Shown: positions 8,574 to 15,998, numbered from the stretch's first letter. The stretch is DNA of 64,000 bases from Pseudoflavonifractor sp. MSJ-30 (GCF_018918045.1 NZ_JAHLPU010000026.1:1-64000), one strand, 5' to 3'. The notes: generated by a model from the letters alone, not told the origin. Numbers and translations are program-made.

Positions 8574-8694
8574 GAATTGACAATTGACAGTTGACAGTTG
8601 ACAATTAAAATTTTTCCTTCGGAAATGAAAGATTTAAAATTTGTCCCGGAGGGACACCATAATTGTCAATTGTTCATTGTCAATTGTCAATTCA
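8574..8694. repeat. intergenic palindromic repeat, copy 3
   Basis: About 121 bp with three or four TTGACAA/TTGACAG units on the left, hairpins TTTCCTTCGGAAA and GTCCCGGAGGGAC, and inverted TTGTCAA units on the right. One of the most complete copies. Confidence 0.88.
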
Positions 8695-8709
8695 TCTTAT
8701 ATTATCGTC

Positions 8710-9357
8710 CTATTTTCCTTTTTCTTCTGTTGCCGCCGCAACGTTTATTCCTTTTTCCCGCAGCTCTCTGCGCAGTCGTTCCGCGCTGCCGCGGAAGATG
8801 ATGCCGTCCATGCCGGTGCAGAGGGCGGCTTCGATGTTGGCGGGGGAATCGTCAATGAAAACGCAGTGTTCCGGATTCAGACGGAACCGGTCGTACAGGG
8901 CCTTGAATATCTCGTGCTGGGGCTTGATAAGCTTTTCCTCGGCGGAAACCATCAGGCCGTCAAAGCACTCGGAGCCGGGAATGCGGCCAAAATACTTCCG
9001 CAGATCCACGTTGGCGTTGCTGAGCAGATAGATCTTATAGCCCAGTCCTTTCAGTTCCTTTACCAGCTCCCCCATGCCCTCCATGGGCACCAAGGGCCTG
9101 TGCCACCATCCCATGACGATCTCCTCCACAGCGGGATGGAGATGCTTCGGCAGTCTGGCGTTCACCTGCTCCACCACCTGGTTGAGGGTAATGGTGCCGT
9201 GGTCCGTCTGGACCCATTCCACGCTCTGGAACAACTCGGTCATCAAAAGCGCCTTGTCCCGCTCCGTCAGGGCCATATGCTCAACGATCTTCATAGGCGT
9301 CCAATGGATCAGTACCTGACCCATATCGAAAACAACGGTCGTGATTTTTTTCTCCAT
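8710..9357 (-). CDS. HAD superfamily phosphatase (YihX-like)
   Basis: 215 residues with the HAD subfamily IA layout: motif I is FDMGQVL (nucleophile Asp, Gly at +2 as in YihX-type and epoxide-hydrolase-like members), a helical cap follows, motif II is LLSNAN, the conserved Lys lies at LIKPQHEIF and motif III is FIDDSPANI. The cap contains a Trp-rich part (GWWHRP). YihX acts on sugar phosphates such as glucose 1-phosphate; a sugar-phosphate substrate is plausible here but not shown. Own promoter at 9388-9417. Confidence 0.87.
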   Translation of the reverse strand: MEKKITTVVFDMGQVLIHWTPMKIVEHMALTERDKALLMTELFQSVEWVQTDHGTITLNQVVEQVNARLPKHLHPAVEEIVMGWWHRPLVPMEGMGELVKELKGLGYKIYLLSNANVDLRKYFGRIPGSECFDGLMVSAEEKLIKPQHEIFKALYDRFRLNPEHCVFIDDSPANIEAALCTGMDGIIFRGSAERLRRELREKGINVAAATEEKGK

Positions 9358-9387
9358 AGGGATACTTCCTTTCCGACATTTTTCACA

Positions 9388-9417
9388 ATTTTACCACACC
9401 CTCCCGGATAAATGCAA
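9388..9417 (-). promoter_or_regulatory. promoter of HAD phosphatase gene
   Basis: Minus strand TTGCAT (9417-9412), 18-bp spacer, TAAAAT (9393-9388), about 30 nt before the start codon. Confidence 0.6.
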
Positions 9418-9467
9418 GGGGCTTTTCACAGACTTTCCGAAAAGGCGGAATTTTTGCGGATTCTCTA

Positions 9468-9496
9468 TTGACTTTTGCTTTTTGCGGGAGTACCAT
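9468..9496 (+). promoter_or_regulatory. promoter of the lysine-riboswitch transport operon
   Basis: TTGACT (9468-9473), 17-bp spacer, TACCAT (9491-9496), placing transcription start just ahead of the aptamer. Confidence 0.6.
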
Positions 9497-9517
9497 AGGT
9501 CTACAAATTGAATCGCT

Positions 9518-9682
9518 TATGGTAGAGGTGCGGTGCTTATGAGTCCCTTTCTCCAAGGTCTTGCAGCCGGAGAAAGCAAAAGGAAACGCCGCCGAAGCCC
9601 GAAAAGGCGTGCAAGGCCTTTTCCCGCTGGGCCGTCAGAGAATATCTGCCGGACTGTCACGTTTATGTGGAGCGCTATCGTA
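9518..9682 (+). promoter_or_regulatory. lysine riboswitch (L box)
   Basis: The conserved L-box elements occur in order: AGAGGTGCG, CTTATGAGT, GGAGAAAGC, GCCGAAG, GGGCCGTCAGAGA, CCGGACTGTCA and GTGGAGCGCTATC. TATGGTAG at 9518-9525 pairs with CTATCGTA at 9675-9682 to close P1. A terminator hairpin with a T tract follows, so lysine binding should cause premature termination. This makes lysine, or a related cationic compound, the likely substrate of the ABC importer downstream. Confidence 0.93.
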
Positions 9683-9724
9683 GGATCCGGCCGGCAAGTT
9701 TCTTTGTTTCGTCGTATTTTACCT

Positions 9725-9754
9725 GGATCGCCTGCATAGGCGATCCGGTTTTTT
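9725..9754 (+). terminator. expression-platform terminator of the lysine riboswitch
   Basis: GGATCGCC-TGCATA-GGCGATCC (9725-9746) followed by GGTTTTTT. A GGATCC just after the aptamer (9683-9688) may take part in the alternative antiterminator. Confidence 0.85.
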
Positions 9755-9801
9755 GTATCCGACAATCTTCGGAAAAATCAAGAAACAAGAGGTAAACAAA
9801 A

Positions 9802-10692
9802 ATGAGAAGAATCACTTGCCTGGTACTGGCCCTGATGCTGGCACTGTCCCTGGCCGCCTGCGGCTCCTCCGCTGCTTCTAACCAGGGGACTGTACAAACC
9901 GATGCTGCCGGTGGTACCGGCGTGGAAGACGGCGTGCTGACCATCGCCATGGAGTGCGCCTATGCCCCCTACAACTGGATGCAGGGCGACGACTCCAACG
10001 GTGCCGTGCCCATCTCCAATGTGCCCGGTTCCTACGCCAACGGCTATGACGTAATGATCGGCAAGAAGATCGCCGAGGCCAACGGCTGGCAGCTGGAGGT
10101 CATCCAGGCCGACTGGGACTCCCTGGTGCCCGGCGTCCAGACCGGCATCTATGATGCCGTCATCGCCGGCCAGTCCATGACCGCCGAGCGCAGCGAGCAG
10201 GTGGACTTTGCAGGCCCCTACTTCTACGCCTCTATCGTCTGCGTCACCAAGAAGGACAGCCCCTATGCCACCGCCACCTCCATTGCCGATCTGGCTGGCG
10301 GCAAGTGCACCGCCCAGATTGCAACCATCTGGTACGACCAGTGCCTGCCCCAGATCAGCGGCGCTCTGGTCCAGACCGCCGCTGAGACCGCTCCCGCCAT
10401 GCTGATGGCCCTGGAGACCGGCAGCGTGGACTTCATCTGCACCGACATGCCCACCGCCCAGGGCGCTGTGGCCGCCTACCCCGACATGACCATTCTGGAC
10501 TTCTCCGGCACGGAGGGCGATTTCCAGTTCTCTGACGAGGTCCGGGCCGAGAACGTCAACATTGGCGTGTCCGTCAAGAAGGGCAACACCGAGCTGAAGA
10601 ACATGATCGATTCCGTGCTGTCCACCATGACTGCTGACGACATGAACGCCCTCATGGAGCAGGCCATCGTCATCCAGCCCCTGAGCGAGTAA
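9802..10692 (+). CDS. amino acid ABC transporter, substrate-binding lipoprotein (probably lysine)
   Basis: 296 residues. A lipoprotein signal peptide ends in the lipobox LAAC (Cys at about residue 20), followed by a Ser/Ala/Thr linker and a family 3 solute-binding domain from about residue 45 (MECAYAPYNW; NGYDVMIGKKIAE; ADWDSLVPGVQTGIYDAVIAGQSMT; FICTDMPTAQGA). It is anchored outside the cell and delivers an amino acid to the permease encoded next. The lysine riboswitch upstream points to lysine. A hairpin between this gene and the permease may raise the level of binding protein over permease, as in many such operons. Confidence 0.93.
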   Translation: MRRITCLVLALMLALSLAACGSSAASNQGTVQTDAAGGTGVEDGVLTIAMECAYAPYNWMQGDDSNGAVPISNVPGSYANGYDVMIGKKIAEANGWQLEVIQADWDSLVPGVQTGIYDAVIAGQSMTAERSEQVDFAGPYFYASIVCVTKKDSPYATATSIADLAGGKCTAQIATIWYDQCLPQISGALVQTAAETAPAMLMALETGSVDFICTDMPTAQGAVAAYPDMTILDFSGTEGDFQFSDEVRAENVNIGVSVKKGNTELKNMIDSVLSTMTADDMNALMEQAIVIQPLSE

Positions 10693-10700
10693 GAAAATTT

Positions 10701-10734
10701 GGCATTGCGAATCGGGAAACCGGTTCGCAATGCC
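10701..10734 (+). other. intercistronic hairpin after the binding-protein gene
   Basis: GGCATTGCGAA pairs with TTCGCAATGCC, with an inner CGG/CCG and GAAA loop. No T tract follows, so it is more likely an mRNA-stabilising or partial-termination element than a full terminator. Confidence 0.65.
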
Positions 10735-10769
10735 TGCGTTTCAATAAAGAAAAGGAGTAATTTGCTTTC

Positions 10770-11630
10770 ATGGAAATTCTGATTCAGCTTGTCAATGATA
10801 TTGGCAAGCTCTGGGCCAAATATGGCGCTTCCTATTTGACCGGTATGCGCAACACCCTGATCCTTGCCCTGACGGCAACGGCCATTGGCTGCGTCATCGG
10901 CTTTCTGTGCGGTGTGCTGAACACCATTCCCTGTGCCCCCGGCGATTCCCCGGTGAAGAAGTTTTTCCTGAAGCTGATTCGGGCCATTGTCCGCATCTAT
11001 GTGGAGGTCTTCCGGGGCACCCCCATGGTGCTGCAGGCGGTGTTCCTGTACTACGGTCTTCCCTATTTCACAAACGGTGCCCAGCGGTTTGACAACATCT
11101 GGGCCGCCGCCATTCTGGTGGTTTCCATCAACACCGGCGCTTATATGGCCGAGTCCGTCCGGGGCGGCATCATCTCCGTTGACCCGGGCCAGACCGAAGG
11201 CGCCAAGGCCATCGGCATGACCCACGTGCAGACCATGCTGAACGTGATTCTCCCCCAGGCTCTGCGGAACATCATGCCCCAGATCGGCAACAACTTCATT
11301 ATCAACGTGAAAGATACCTCCGTCATGTTCATCATCGGCTTCCCGGACTTTTTCTCCGCCCACCGGGCCGCTGTGGGCGCCAGCTATCTGTACTTTCCCT
11401 CCGCGGCGGTGGAAATGATTGGGTATCTCACCATGACCCTTATCGCCTCCTTCCTGCTGCGCTGGCTGGAAAAGAAGATGGACGGGAAAGGCGATTATGA
11501 GCTGGTGGCTGTTGACCCCCTGGTCATGACCGCCGGAACTTACAGCCACCCGGACAAGGGCACGCCCTTTGACGAGCAGAACCGGGAATATCAGAACGCA
11601 AAATACGGAAGAAACAGAGGGGAACGCTGA
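10770..11630 (+). CDS. amino acid ABC transporter permease
   Basis: 286 residues with the HisM/GlnP-type permease fold. The N-terminal region reads [24 protein letters not shown], and the cytoplasmic EAA loop reads [27 protein letters not shown]. The C-terminal part ends in a transmembrane helix ([18 protein letters not shown]) followed by a hydrophilic tail of about 50 residues, somewhat longer than usual. It probably forms a homodimeric pore with the ATPase encoded 2 nt downstream. The start has AAAGGAG upstream. Substrate by context: lysine. Confidence 0.93.
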   Translation: MEILIQLVNDIGKLWAKYGASYLTGMRNTLILALTATAIGCVIGFLCGVLNTIPCAPGDSPVKKFFLKLIRAIVRIYVEVFRGTPMVLQAVFLYYGLPYFTNGAQRFDNIWAAAILVVSINTGAYMAESVRGGIISVDPGQTEGAKAIGMTHVQTMLNVILPQALRNIMPQIGNNFIINVKDTSVMFIIGFPDFFSAHRAAVGASYLYFPSAAVEMIGYLTMTLIASFLLRWLEKKMDGKGDYELVAVDPLVMTAGTYSHPDKGTPFDEQNREYQNAKYGRNRGER

Positions 11631-11631
11631 T

Positions 11632-12372
11632 ATGGACGATTTGATTTTGCAGGTAAACCACCTGTCCAAGAGCTTCGGCACCCATGAGGTGCTGAGGGAT
11701 ATCGACTTCACCGTGAAAAAGGGCGACGTCACCTCCATCATCGGCGCTTCCGGCTCCGGCAAGAGCACCCTGCTCCGGTGCATCAATCTGCTGGAGACCC
11801 CTTCCTCCGGCGAAATCCTCTACCACGGCAAAAATATGGTGGGCCGGGGCGTAAACCAGCCGGAATACCGCAGCCATGTGGGCATGGTATTCCAGTCCTT
11901 CAATCTGTTCAACAACATGACCGTGCTGGAAAACTGCATGGTTGGCCAGATCAAAGTCTTGAAGGTCCATAAGGACGAGGCCCGGAAAACCGCCATGGAG
12001 TATCTGGAAAAGGTGGGCATGGCCCCCTACATCAACGCCAAACCCCGGCAGATCTCCGGCGGCCAGAAGCAGCGTGTGGCCATTGCCCGGGCTCTTGCCA
12101 TGCGTCCTGAGGTTCTGCTCTTTGACGAGCCTACTTCCGCCCTTGACCCGGAAATGGTGGGGGAAGTGCTGTCCGTTATGAAGCGGCTGGCCCAGGAAGG
12201 CATGACCATGCTGGTGGTGACCCACGAGATGGCCTTCGCCCGGGACGTAAGCAGCCATGTGGTCTATATGGCAAACGGCGTCATCTGTGAACAGGGCACC
12301 CCCGCCGAACTCTTCGGCAGCCCCCGGAAGCAGGAGACAAAGGATTTTCTGGCGAGATTCACAAAAGAATAA
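11632..12372 (+). CDS. amino acid ABC transporter ATP-binding protein
   Basis: 246 residues from ATG 11632, which follows AGAGGGG; a longer in-frame reading back to 11569 lies inside the permease gene and is not needed. Walker A is GASGSGKST, the Q-loop is MVFQSFNLF, the signature is ISGGQKQR, Walker B is [19 protein letters not shown] and the switch is VVTHEM. Sequence style matches the GlnQ/HisP polar amino acid group. Third gene of the lysine-riboswitch operon, followed by a strong terminator. Confidence 0.95.
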   Translation: MDDLILQVNHLSKSFGTHEVLRDIDFTVKKGDVTSIIGASGSGKSTLLRCINLLETPSSGEILYHGKNMVGRGVNQPEYRSHVGMVFQSFNLFNNMTVLENCMVGQIKVLKVHKDEARKTAMEYLEKVGMAPYINAKPRQISGGQKQRVAIARALAMRPEVLLFDEPTSALDPEMVGEVLSVMKRLAQEGMTMLVVTHEMAFARDVSSHVVYMANGVICEQGTPAELFGSPRKQETKDFLARFTKE

Positions 12373-12377
12373 TTTAT

Positions 12378-12416
12378 CCGGCGCTGCCCAATTCCGAAGG
12401 CAGCGCCGGGTTTTTT
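12378..12416 (+). terminator. terminator of the lysine transporter operon
   Basis: CCGGCGCTGCC (12378-12388) pairs with GGCAGCGCCGG (12399-12409), followed by TTTTTT. Confidence 0.92.
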
Positions 12417-12452
12417 ATAGCGATCTCATAAATTCTGGCGTCCGGGGGGAAT

Positions 12453-12577
12453 GGATTGACAATTGACAATGAACAATTGACAATTATTGTGTCCCTGCGG
12501 GACATATTTGAATTATTGGGAAATCTTTCCGAAGAAAGCACTCAAATTGTCAATTGTCAACTGTCAATTGTCAATTG
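12453..12577. repeat. intergenic palindromic repeat, copy 4 (inverted orientation)
   Basis: TTGACAA units at the left, GTCCCTGCGGGAC, then TTTCCGAAGAAA, then inverted TTGTCAA units. The two hairpins come in the opposite order from the other copies, so the element is inserted in the other direction. Confidence 0.85.
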
Positions 12578-12578
12578 A

Positions 12579-13385
12579 TTATCTTGCCCGCAGTTCCCAG
12601 AACGCTACCGCGCTGGCGGCGGCCACGTTCAGGGAGTCTACGCCGTGGTACATGGGGATTTTTACGGTATAATCACAAGCGGCAATGGTTTTCCGGGCAA
12701 GGCCGTCCCCTTCCGTACCCAGAACCACAGCCAGTTTTTCCCGCTGCCGCAAGGTGGGGTCGTCAATAGATACGCTGTCATCCGTCAGGGCCATGGCGGC
12801 AGTGACGAACCCCGCGTTTTTCAGGATCTCCGGCCAGTTTTCCGGCACATAGGCCCAGGGCACCTGGAAAACCGTGCCCATGCTCACCCGGGCGCTGCGG
12901 CGGTACAGGGGGTCCGTACAGCCGGAGGTCAGCAGAACCGCGTCCATGCCCAGAGCGGCGGCACTGCGGAAAATGGCTCCAACATTCGTTGGATTCATAA
13001 CATTTTCCAGCACAGCTACCCGGCGGCAGGCACCCAGGATTTCCTCCGGGCCGGGCTGCTTCGGCCGCAGCATGGCACAGAGCATGCCCCGCGTCAGCTG
13101 GAAGCCGGTGAGTTGGGTAAGGATGGGCATCTCCGCCGTGTACACCGGCACATCGCCGCATCGGGCAATGGCCTCCTGAGCCTCCTCGTTGCAGTGGCTC
13201 CGCTCCACAAGCAGTGAAACGGGTCTGCACCCGGCATCCAGCGCCCTGCAAATGACCTTAGGGCTTTCCGCAATGAACATTCCCTTTTTCGGCTCAAAAC
13301 GATTCAGCAGCTGAGCCTCCGTCAGCCGTGCGTACACATCCAATTCCGGTGCGTTGAAATCCGTGATTTCCGTAAAATTGACCAT
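12579..13385 (-). CDS. TrmH/SpoU family RNA 2'-O-methyltransferase
   Basis: 268 residues from ATG 13385; the consensus promoter at 13411-13439 lies inside any longer reading and fixes this start. An N-terminal substrate-binding domain (EAQLLNRFEPKKGMFIAESPKVICRALDAG) precedes the SPOUT domain with motif 1 NPTNVGAIFRSAAALG, motif 2 VLGTEGDGL and motif 3 IPMYHGVDSLNVAAASAVAFWEL. It transfers a methyl group from S-adenosylmethionine to a ribose 2'-OH in rRNA or tRNA. The HGV in motif 3, where many members have PM or GV, does not disturb the motif. Target nucleotide unknown. Transcribed divergently from the His-rich/CooT genes. Confidence 0.9.
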   Translation of the reverse strand: MVNFTEITDFNAPELDVYARLTEAQLLNRFEPKKGMFIAESPKVICRALDAGCRPVSLLVERSHCNEEAQEAIARCGDVPVYTAEMPILTQLTGFQLTRGMLCAMLRPKQPGPEEILGACRRVAVLENVMNPTNVGAIFRSAAALGMDAVLLTSGCTDPLYRRSARVSMGTVFQVPWAYVPENWPEILKNAGFVTAAMALTDDSVSIDDPTLRQREKLAVVLGTEGDGLARKTIAACDYTVKIPMYHGVDSLNVAAASAVAFWELRAR

Positions 13386-13410
13386 AGCGCTCTCCAAACG
13401 TTTTTGTTTT

Positions 13411-13439
13411 ATTATAGCCTTTGCGCGCGGGAATGTCAA
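13411..13439 (-). promoter_or_regulatory. consensus promoter of the RNA methyltransferase gene
   Basis: Minus strand TTGACA (13439-13434), exactly 17 bp, TATAAT (13416-13411): a perfect sigma-A promoter, giving a leader of only about 20 nt. Confidence 0.85.
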
Positions 13440-13468
13440 ACCGGCAGGAACTTCGCCCCTGCCGGTTT
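13438..13468. other. hairpin between two divergent promoters
   Basis: AAACCGGCAGG pairs perfectly with CCTGCCGGTTT (9-nt loop). It lies upstream of both flanking genes, touching the -35 of the methyltransferase promoter, so it cannot be a terminator for either. Possibly an operator or a remnant of an older gene end. Confidence 0.6.
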
Positions 13469-13496
13469 GCGGGAGAAATCTTTGCAAAAGAAACCT

Positions 13497-13525
13497 TTGA
13501 CATATCCACCCACAGCGGCTATAAT
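13497..13525 (+). promoter_or_regulatory. consensus promoter of the His-rich/CooT genes
   Basis: TTGACA (13497-13502), 17-bp spacer, TATAAT (13520-13525): perfect sigma-A consensus, so high basal expression is expected. Confidence 0.85.
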
Positions 13526-13558
13526 AGATAAAAAAATACAGATAGGAGGATTCAAACT

Positions 13559-13993
13559 ATGCATTTGGATCACGATCATATCGGTGGCCACACCCATGAG
13601 CACACCCACGAGGACGGAACAACCCATACCCATGAACACGAGCATGTGGCTGAGCATGCCCATGAGCATCCCCATACCCACGAGCACACCCACGCCGACG
13701 GCACGACCCACACCCATGAGCACGGGCATCCCCATGACCACAGCCACGACTGCGGCCATAGCTGCGGCAGCTGCGGCACGCCCTGCGAGCACACTCCTAT
13801 GGAGGAGTTGACCGCCCTCATGAAGTACATGGTTGGCCACAACGCGGCCCATGCCAAAGAGCTGGCAGAGTTGGCCAAAAAACTGGAGGAAGCCGGCAAC
13901 CACACTGCCTATGAGCAGGTCATGGCCGCCGTTTCCGACTTTGAAAAGGGCAACATGCGCCTCAGCGTTGTGCTGAGCAGCCTTGCCGAATAA
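13559..13993 (+). CDS. histidine-rich metal-binding protein with helical C-terminus
   Basis: 144 residues. Residues 2-78 contain 27 histidines, mostly as alternating HxH, and four cysteines (65, 69, 72, 76: CGHSCGSCGTPC). Two stretches, about 11-29 and 39-57, are near copies around a DGTTH core, so the region arose by duplication. From about residue 81 an amphipathic helical domain follows (MEELTALMKYMVGHNAAHAKELAELAKKLEE). There is no signal peptide, so it should be cytoplasmic, unlike HypB or ZnuA-type His-rich proteins. The next gene, 12 nt away, encodes a CooT nickel-binding protein. A nickel or zinc store or chaperone is the natural reading (inference). RBS TAGGAGG. Confidence 0.85.
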   Translation: MHLDHDHIGGHTHEHTHEDGTTHTHEHEHVAEHAHEHPHTHEHTHADGTTHTHEHGHPHDHSHDCGHSCGSCGTPCEHTPMEELTALMKYMVGHNAAHAKELAELAKKLEEAGNHTAYEQVMAAVSDFEKGNMRLSVVLSSLAE

Positions 13994-14005
13994 GGAGGAA
14001 TTTCT

Positions 14006-14203
14006 ATGTGTCTTTCTACGGTTTACCGCAATACCGTGGCCCCGGAAGAGGTCATTATGAAAAATGTCATGACCATTGAGCAGAAAGACGGCGTCATCAT
14101 TCTGACCGACCTGATGGAGCGCCAGACCGCTGTGGAAGGGACTCTGGAAAAGGCCAATCTGGTTGACGGCTATGTAGTCATCAAAGAGACTAAGACTGCC
14201 TGA
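14006..14203 (+). CDS. cooT: CooT family nickel-binding protein
   Basis: 65 residues starting MCLSTVY, with the conserved Cys2 that binds nickel in the CooT dimer, followed by the small all-beta fold (VMTIEQKDGVIILTDLMERQTAVEGTLEKANLVDGYVVIKE). CooT helps mature Ni-CO dehydrogenase in Rhodospirillum; in clostridia the family often occurs without that operon. Here it is the second gene after the His-rich protein, preceded by AAGGAGG and followed by a terminator, so the pair forms its own two-gene metal-handling operon. Confidence 0.87.
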   Translation: MCLSTVYRNTVAPEEVIMKNVMTIEQKDGVIILTDLMERQTAVEGTLEKANLVDGYVVIKETKTA

Positions 14204-14208
14204 TTTTT

Positions 14209-14238
14209 CCCCTGCGGACAAACTCCGCAGGGGATTTT
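14209..14238 (+). terminator. terminator after cooT
   Basis: CCCCTGCGGA pairs with TCCGCAGGGG, followed by ATTTT. Confidence 0.85.
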
Positions 14239-14262
14239 AATCAAAAATTAACCCATTTTCCA

Positions 14263-14291
14263 TTGCATCCCGGGAAAGACCATGCTACAAT
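14263..14291 (+). promoter_or_regulatory. promoter of the small export protein gene
   Basis: TTGCAT (14263-14268), 17-bp spacer, TACAAT (14286-14291). Confidence 0.65.
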
Positions 14292-14336
14292 AGGACGGTG
14301 TTCCGATAAGACCTAAACAATACAAATGGTGATAAC

Positions 14337-14813
14337 ATGTTTCTGAAATATCTGTCTGTTTTCCTGATTTCCATGGTGCCTCTGATCGAGCTGCGGGCGG
14401 CGGTGCCCATTGCCATCGGTATGGGACTGGATACCCTGCCCTCCATCGCCGTGTGCGCGCTGGGCAATATGGCGCCTGTGCCCATCATCTATCTCTTTGC
14501 CCGGAAGTTTCTGGTCTGGGGGCTGGATAAGCCCGGTCTAAGCAAAATCTGTCACTTCTTTCATGACAAAGGCGAGGCCGCGGGCAAAAAGCTCTCTTCC
14601 AGCCGCTTCGGCAAGTACGGCCTGGTCATTGCCCTGGCCCTCTTTGTGGGCATTCCCCTCCCCGGCACCGGAGCCTGGACCGGCACTCTGGGCGCCAGCT
14701 TTCTGGACCTGGGGTTCAGGAAAACCGTGGCCGCCGTTCTGACCGGAGTTTTTATTGCCGCGGGCATTATGACCACCGTCAGCCTGCTTGGCGTGAATAT
14801 TCTCGGACTTTAA
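14337..14813 (+). CDS. small multidrug export protein family membrane protein (COG2426)
   Basis: 158 residues, about four or five transmembrane segments (FLKYLSVFLISMVPLIELR; PSIAVCALGNMAPVPIIYLFA; YGLVIALALFVGIPLPGTGAW; VAAVLTGVFIAAGIMTTVSLL). The motifs PLIELRAAVP and GIPLPGTGAWTG are the hallmarks of the putative small multi-drug export protein family, related to DedA-like proteins. Transport function has been proposed for the family but substrates are unclear. It shares a transcript with the HIT protein gene 18 nt downstream. Confidence 0.85.
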   Translation: MFLKYLSVFLISMVPLIELRAAVPIAIGMGLDTLPSIAVCALGNMAPVPIIYLFARKFLVWGLDKPGLSKICHFFHDKGEAAGKKLSSSRFGKYGLVIALALFVGIPLPGTGAWTGTLGASFLDLGFRKTVAAVLTGVFIAAGIMTTVSLLGVNILGL

Positions 14814-14831
14814 TTCTATGGAGGTATATAT

Positions 14832-15173
14832 ATGAACGATTGTCTTTTCTGCCGGATCATTGCCGGAGAAATTCCTTCCACCAAGGTCTATGAGGATGAG
14901 ACCGTCTTCGCCTTCCGGGACATCAATCCCCAGGCACCCACCCACATTCTGGTGATCCCCAAGGCCCATATCTCCGGCTGCGACGGCGTGACTTCCGAAA
15001 ACAGCGCCGTGGTCGCGCACATCTTCGAGGTCATCCCCCAGATCGCCAAAGCGGAAAACCTGACGGGCGGTTACCGGGTAGTCTCCAACTGCGGAGCCGA
15101 TGCCGGACAGACCGTGCCCCATCTGCATTTCCACATTCTGGGCGGCAAGCAGCTTGCTCTGGATATGGCTTGA
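14832..15173 (+). CDS. HIT (histidine triad) family nucleotide hydrolase
   Basis: 113 residues, the usual length for HinT-type proteins. The N-terminus reads DCLFCRIIAGEIPS with a zinc-type CxxC (CLFC), and the C-terminus has QTVPHLHFHILGGK, the H-x-H-x-H triad that carries the nucleophile. These enzymes hydrolyse adenosine phosphoramidates and aminoacyl-AMP. RBS GGAGGT. Its stop codon lies within the -35 box (TTGACA at 15170) of the next transcription unit, so the two units are packed without any spacer. Confidence 0.93.
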   Translation: MNDCLFCRIIAGEIPSTKVYEDETVFAFRDINPQAPTHILVIPKAHISGCDGVTSENSAVVAHIFEVIPQIAKAENLTGGYRVVSNCGADAGQTVPHLHFHILGGKQLALDMA

Positions 15174-15197
15174 CAAAATGAACAAATTGTGTATAAT
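15170..15197 (+). promoter_or_regulatory. promoter of the TPP riboswitch-thiT unit
   Basis: TTGACA (15170-15175, overlapping the HIT stop codon), 16-bp spacer, TATAAT (15192-15197). Confidence 0.82.
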
Positions 15198-15214
15198 AGA
15201 GTCAATCGCATAGC

Positions 15215-15310
15215 GCCGTCTTCGGGGGGCCGGTAAACCGGCTGAGATAGGGATGAGAGCCCTGACCCGCTAAACCTGATACGGTTAATACCGTCGGAGG
15301 GAAAGATGCG
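15215..15310 (+). promoter_or_regulatory. TPP riboswitch (THI element)
   Basis: Canonical THI-box elements are present: CGGGGGGCC, GGCTGAGAT (15240-15248), CCCTGACCC, AACCTGATACGGTTAATACCG and GGAGGGAAAGATG. A terminator hairpin follows at 15330, so thiamin pyrophosphate should shut off thiT. Confidence 0.96.
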
Positions 15311-15329
15311 GACCATGACCTTTTTATGT

Positions 15330-15368
15330 CGCATTGCACCCGGACAGGCTGCAATGCGGCATTTTTTC
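15330..15368 (+). terminator. expression-platform terminator of the TPP riboswitch
   Basis: CGCATTGCA pairs with TGCAATGCG across an 11-nt loop, followed by GCATTTTTT. Confidence 0.85.
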
Positions 15369-15384
15369 TTTGGAGGTCTATTCC

Positions 15385-15939
15385 ATGCAAACTTCTCACG
15401 CAAAACTCCGCGCTCTGACCGAGGGCGCAATCCTCATCGCTCTGGCAGAGATCCTCAGCTTCCTGCCCCTGTACAAAATGCCCTGGGGCGGCTCCGTGGA
15501 TCTGGCCATGCTGCCCATCATCGTTTTCTGTGTCCGCTGGGGCTTTGGCCCGGGCATGATCGTGGCGTTCGCCCACTCCCTGCTGCAGACCATGTTTGAG
15601 GGCGGCATCGCCATCGGCTGGCAGAGCATCCTGGGCGACTTCGTGATTGCCTACACCGTTCTGGGTCTGGCGGGCCTGTTCAAGGGCAAGTTCTATCTGG
15701 CAACCGTGGTTGCCTGCGTTGCCCGGTTCCTGGTCCACTATGTGGTGGGTGCCACCATCTGGGCCGAGTACATGCCCGAAACCTTCTTCAACATGACCAT
15801 GACCACTCCCTGGATCTATTCCGCGCTGTACAACGCCGCATACATGCTGGTGGACATGCTGGCGATCCTGCTGGTGGGCTTCATTCTTATGAAGACGCCC
15901 GCGAAGAAATACCTTCTGGGCACCGATCTTGCGGCCTAA
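15385..15939 (+). CDS. thiT: thiamine transporter ThiT, ECF S component
   Basis: 184 residues from ATG 15385 with TGGAGGT upstream. Six hydrophobic helices; the N-terminal helix reads ALTEGAILIALAEILSFLPL, and the thiamine-site region has VARFLVHYVVGATIWAEYMPE, matching the Trp/Glu-rich substrate pocket of ThiT. As an S component it captures thiamine and needs the shared EcfAA'T energy-coupling module, which is not encoded in this window. Control by the TPP riboswitch agrees with the assignment. Confidence 0.94.
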   Translation: MQTSHAKLRALTEGAILIALAEILSFLPLYKMPWGGSVDLAMLPIIVFCVRWGFGPGMIVAFAHSLLQTMFEGGIAIGWQSILGDFVIAYTVLGLAGLFKGKFYLATVVACVARFLVHYVVGATIWAEYMPETFFNMTMTTPWIYSALYNAAYMLVDMLAILLVGFILMKTPAKKYLLGTDLAA

Positions 15940-15964
15940 ATTTCTCTATTCATTCAGGTTTTGC

Positions 15965-15998
15965 AAAACAGGGGCGACTTTACGTCGCCCCTGTTTTT
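15965..15998. terminator. bidirectional terminator between thiT and the SLH gene
   Basis: AAAACAGGGGCGAC pairs with GTCGCCCCTGTTTT; T tracts flank it on both strands, and it reaches the stop codon of the minus-strand gene. Confidence 0.88.

Noticed and set aside
8574-8694. TTGACAA units of the repeats as an array of real promoters
   Set aside because: The hexamers match -35 boxes, but no -10 box at 16-18 bp could be found for most units, so promoter calls were not made.
13559-13800. Tandem repeats suggesting a CRISPR array
   Set aside because: The periodicity comes from CAT/CAC-GAG codons of HxH repeats in a protein; there are no constant repeats with unique spacers.
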